The notes under the pieces are model-generated. The model did no database searches and was not told the origin of the DNA. It worked only from the letters and a program-made list of their open reading frames with translations. Positions 39,590 through 40,027 of a stretch of DNA of 40,027 nt are shown piece by piece. The DNA comes from Bacillota bacterium (GTDB taxonomy: Bacteria > Bacillota > Sulfobacillia > UBA995 > UBA9673): assembly GCA_003599345.1 (NCBI GenBank), contig QZJP01000035.1, positions 1 to 40,027 of the forward strand, given 5' to 3'. How positions within the stretch are numbered: the stretch's first letter is position 1; each line of letters opens with the position of its first letter. The position numbers and the translations under genes are program-made.

Positions 39590-40027
39590 TCACACTTGCG
39601 CTTGGTACCAGACGGTCACGCTGGTTGACTGGCCGGCCGTTTGAGACTTATAGGCGACTCTGGCGTAGCGGAGGTACTTGCCGGGTACCAGAGCGACCGA
39701 ACTCGCGGCGGCGACGTTCGTCTCCGCGGTGTCATCTATCCAATCGCTGTTGTTGGGGCTTATCTGAATCTTCACTGTGGCCCCGTTCGTCGCTCCGGTG
39801 TTCTTGACTGCGAAGGAGAACTGGCTTTGCTCTCCGATATCCCGTGCCGTGGCACCCGTGTAGGTGTCGCCCGTCACGAGGCCCGATTCGTTCGTGTCCG
39901 TCGCCAGACGACGGTAGATCATGGTCTGCATGTTACCGCTCGTATCGGTCAAGAGAGCGTGGTTGGTCGTCCCATCGTTACCATAGACCAGGATGCTGTC
40001 GGAGGCGTTCGTGATGTCCCGGATGTC
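39590..40027 (-). CDS. DUF6385-like domain protein, 5' end beyond window
   Basis: TGDTYTGATARDIGEQSQFSFAVKNTGATNGATVKIQISPNNSDWIDD…PGKYLRYARVAYKSQTAGQSTSVTVWYQAQV; frame open to window edge, reading DIRDITNASDSILVYGNDGTTNHAL upstream. Confidence 0.78.
   Translation of the reverse strand, partial: DIRDITNASDSILVYGNDGTTNHALLTDTSGNMQTMIYRRLATDTNESGLVTGDTYTGATARDIGEQSQFSFAVKNTGATNGATVKIQISPNNSDWIDDTAETNVAAASSVALVPGKYLRYARVAYKSQTAGQSTSVTVWYQAQV

Overview
High-GC bacterial window that reads as three blocks. (A) Positions 175-27569: a GntR-family regulator, then a tightly packed same-strand run of about 22 genes that looks like one inducible catabolic island. It contains a hydroxyacid dehydrogenase, two M24 (creatinase/DddP/Xaa-Pro-type) proteins, three divergent adenine-deaminase-like amidohydrolases, two cupins, a MoaD/ThiS-like carrier, two MDR dehydrogenases, an SDR, a tungsten-type aldehyde:ferredoxin oxidoreductase with a ferredoxin, an ACMSD-type amidohydrolase, a ribose-type ABC transporter, two paralogous Gfo/Idh/MocA dehydrogenases, a BKACE (DUF849) protein, an ADP-forming acyl-CoA synthetase with the ATP-grasp module first, and an HMGL/isopropylmalate-synthase-like enzyme. 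(B) Positions 27570-33444: two small minus-strand genes (TIGR04076-like and a Cys-rich mini-protein), a lipoprotein serpin, a membrane M28-like protein that appears to lack key catalytic/metal residues, and an amidase. (C) Positions 33467-40027, minus strand: a putative protein-glycosylation locus made of a tandem SunS-like GT2/TPR glycosyltransferase and an acetyltransferase-dehydrogenase fusion, flanked on both sides by proteins sharing a DUF6385-like C-terminal module. Several intergenic inverted repeats can be read directly from the sequence. One three-arm palindrome sits directly on the ribosome-binding site of the acyl-CoA synthetase gene. All family assignments come from motif recognition by eye; no database search was run.
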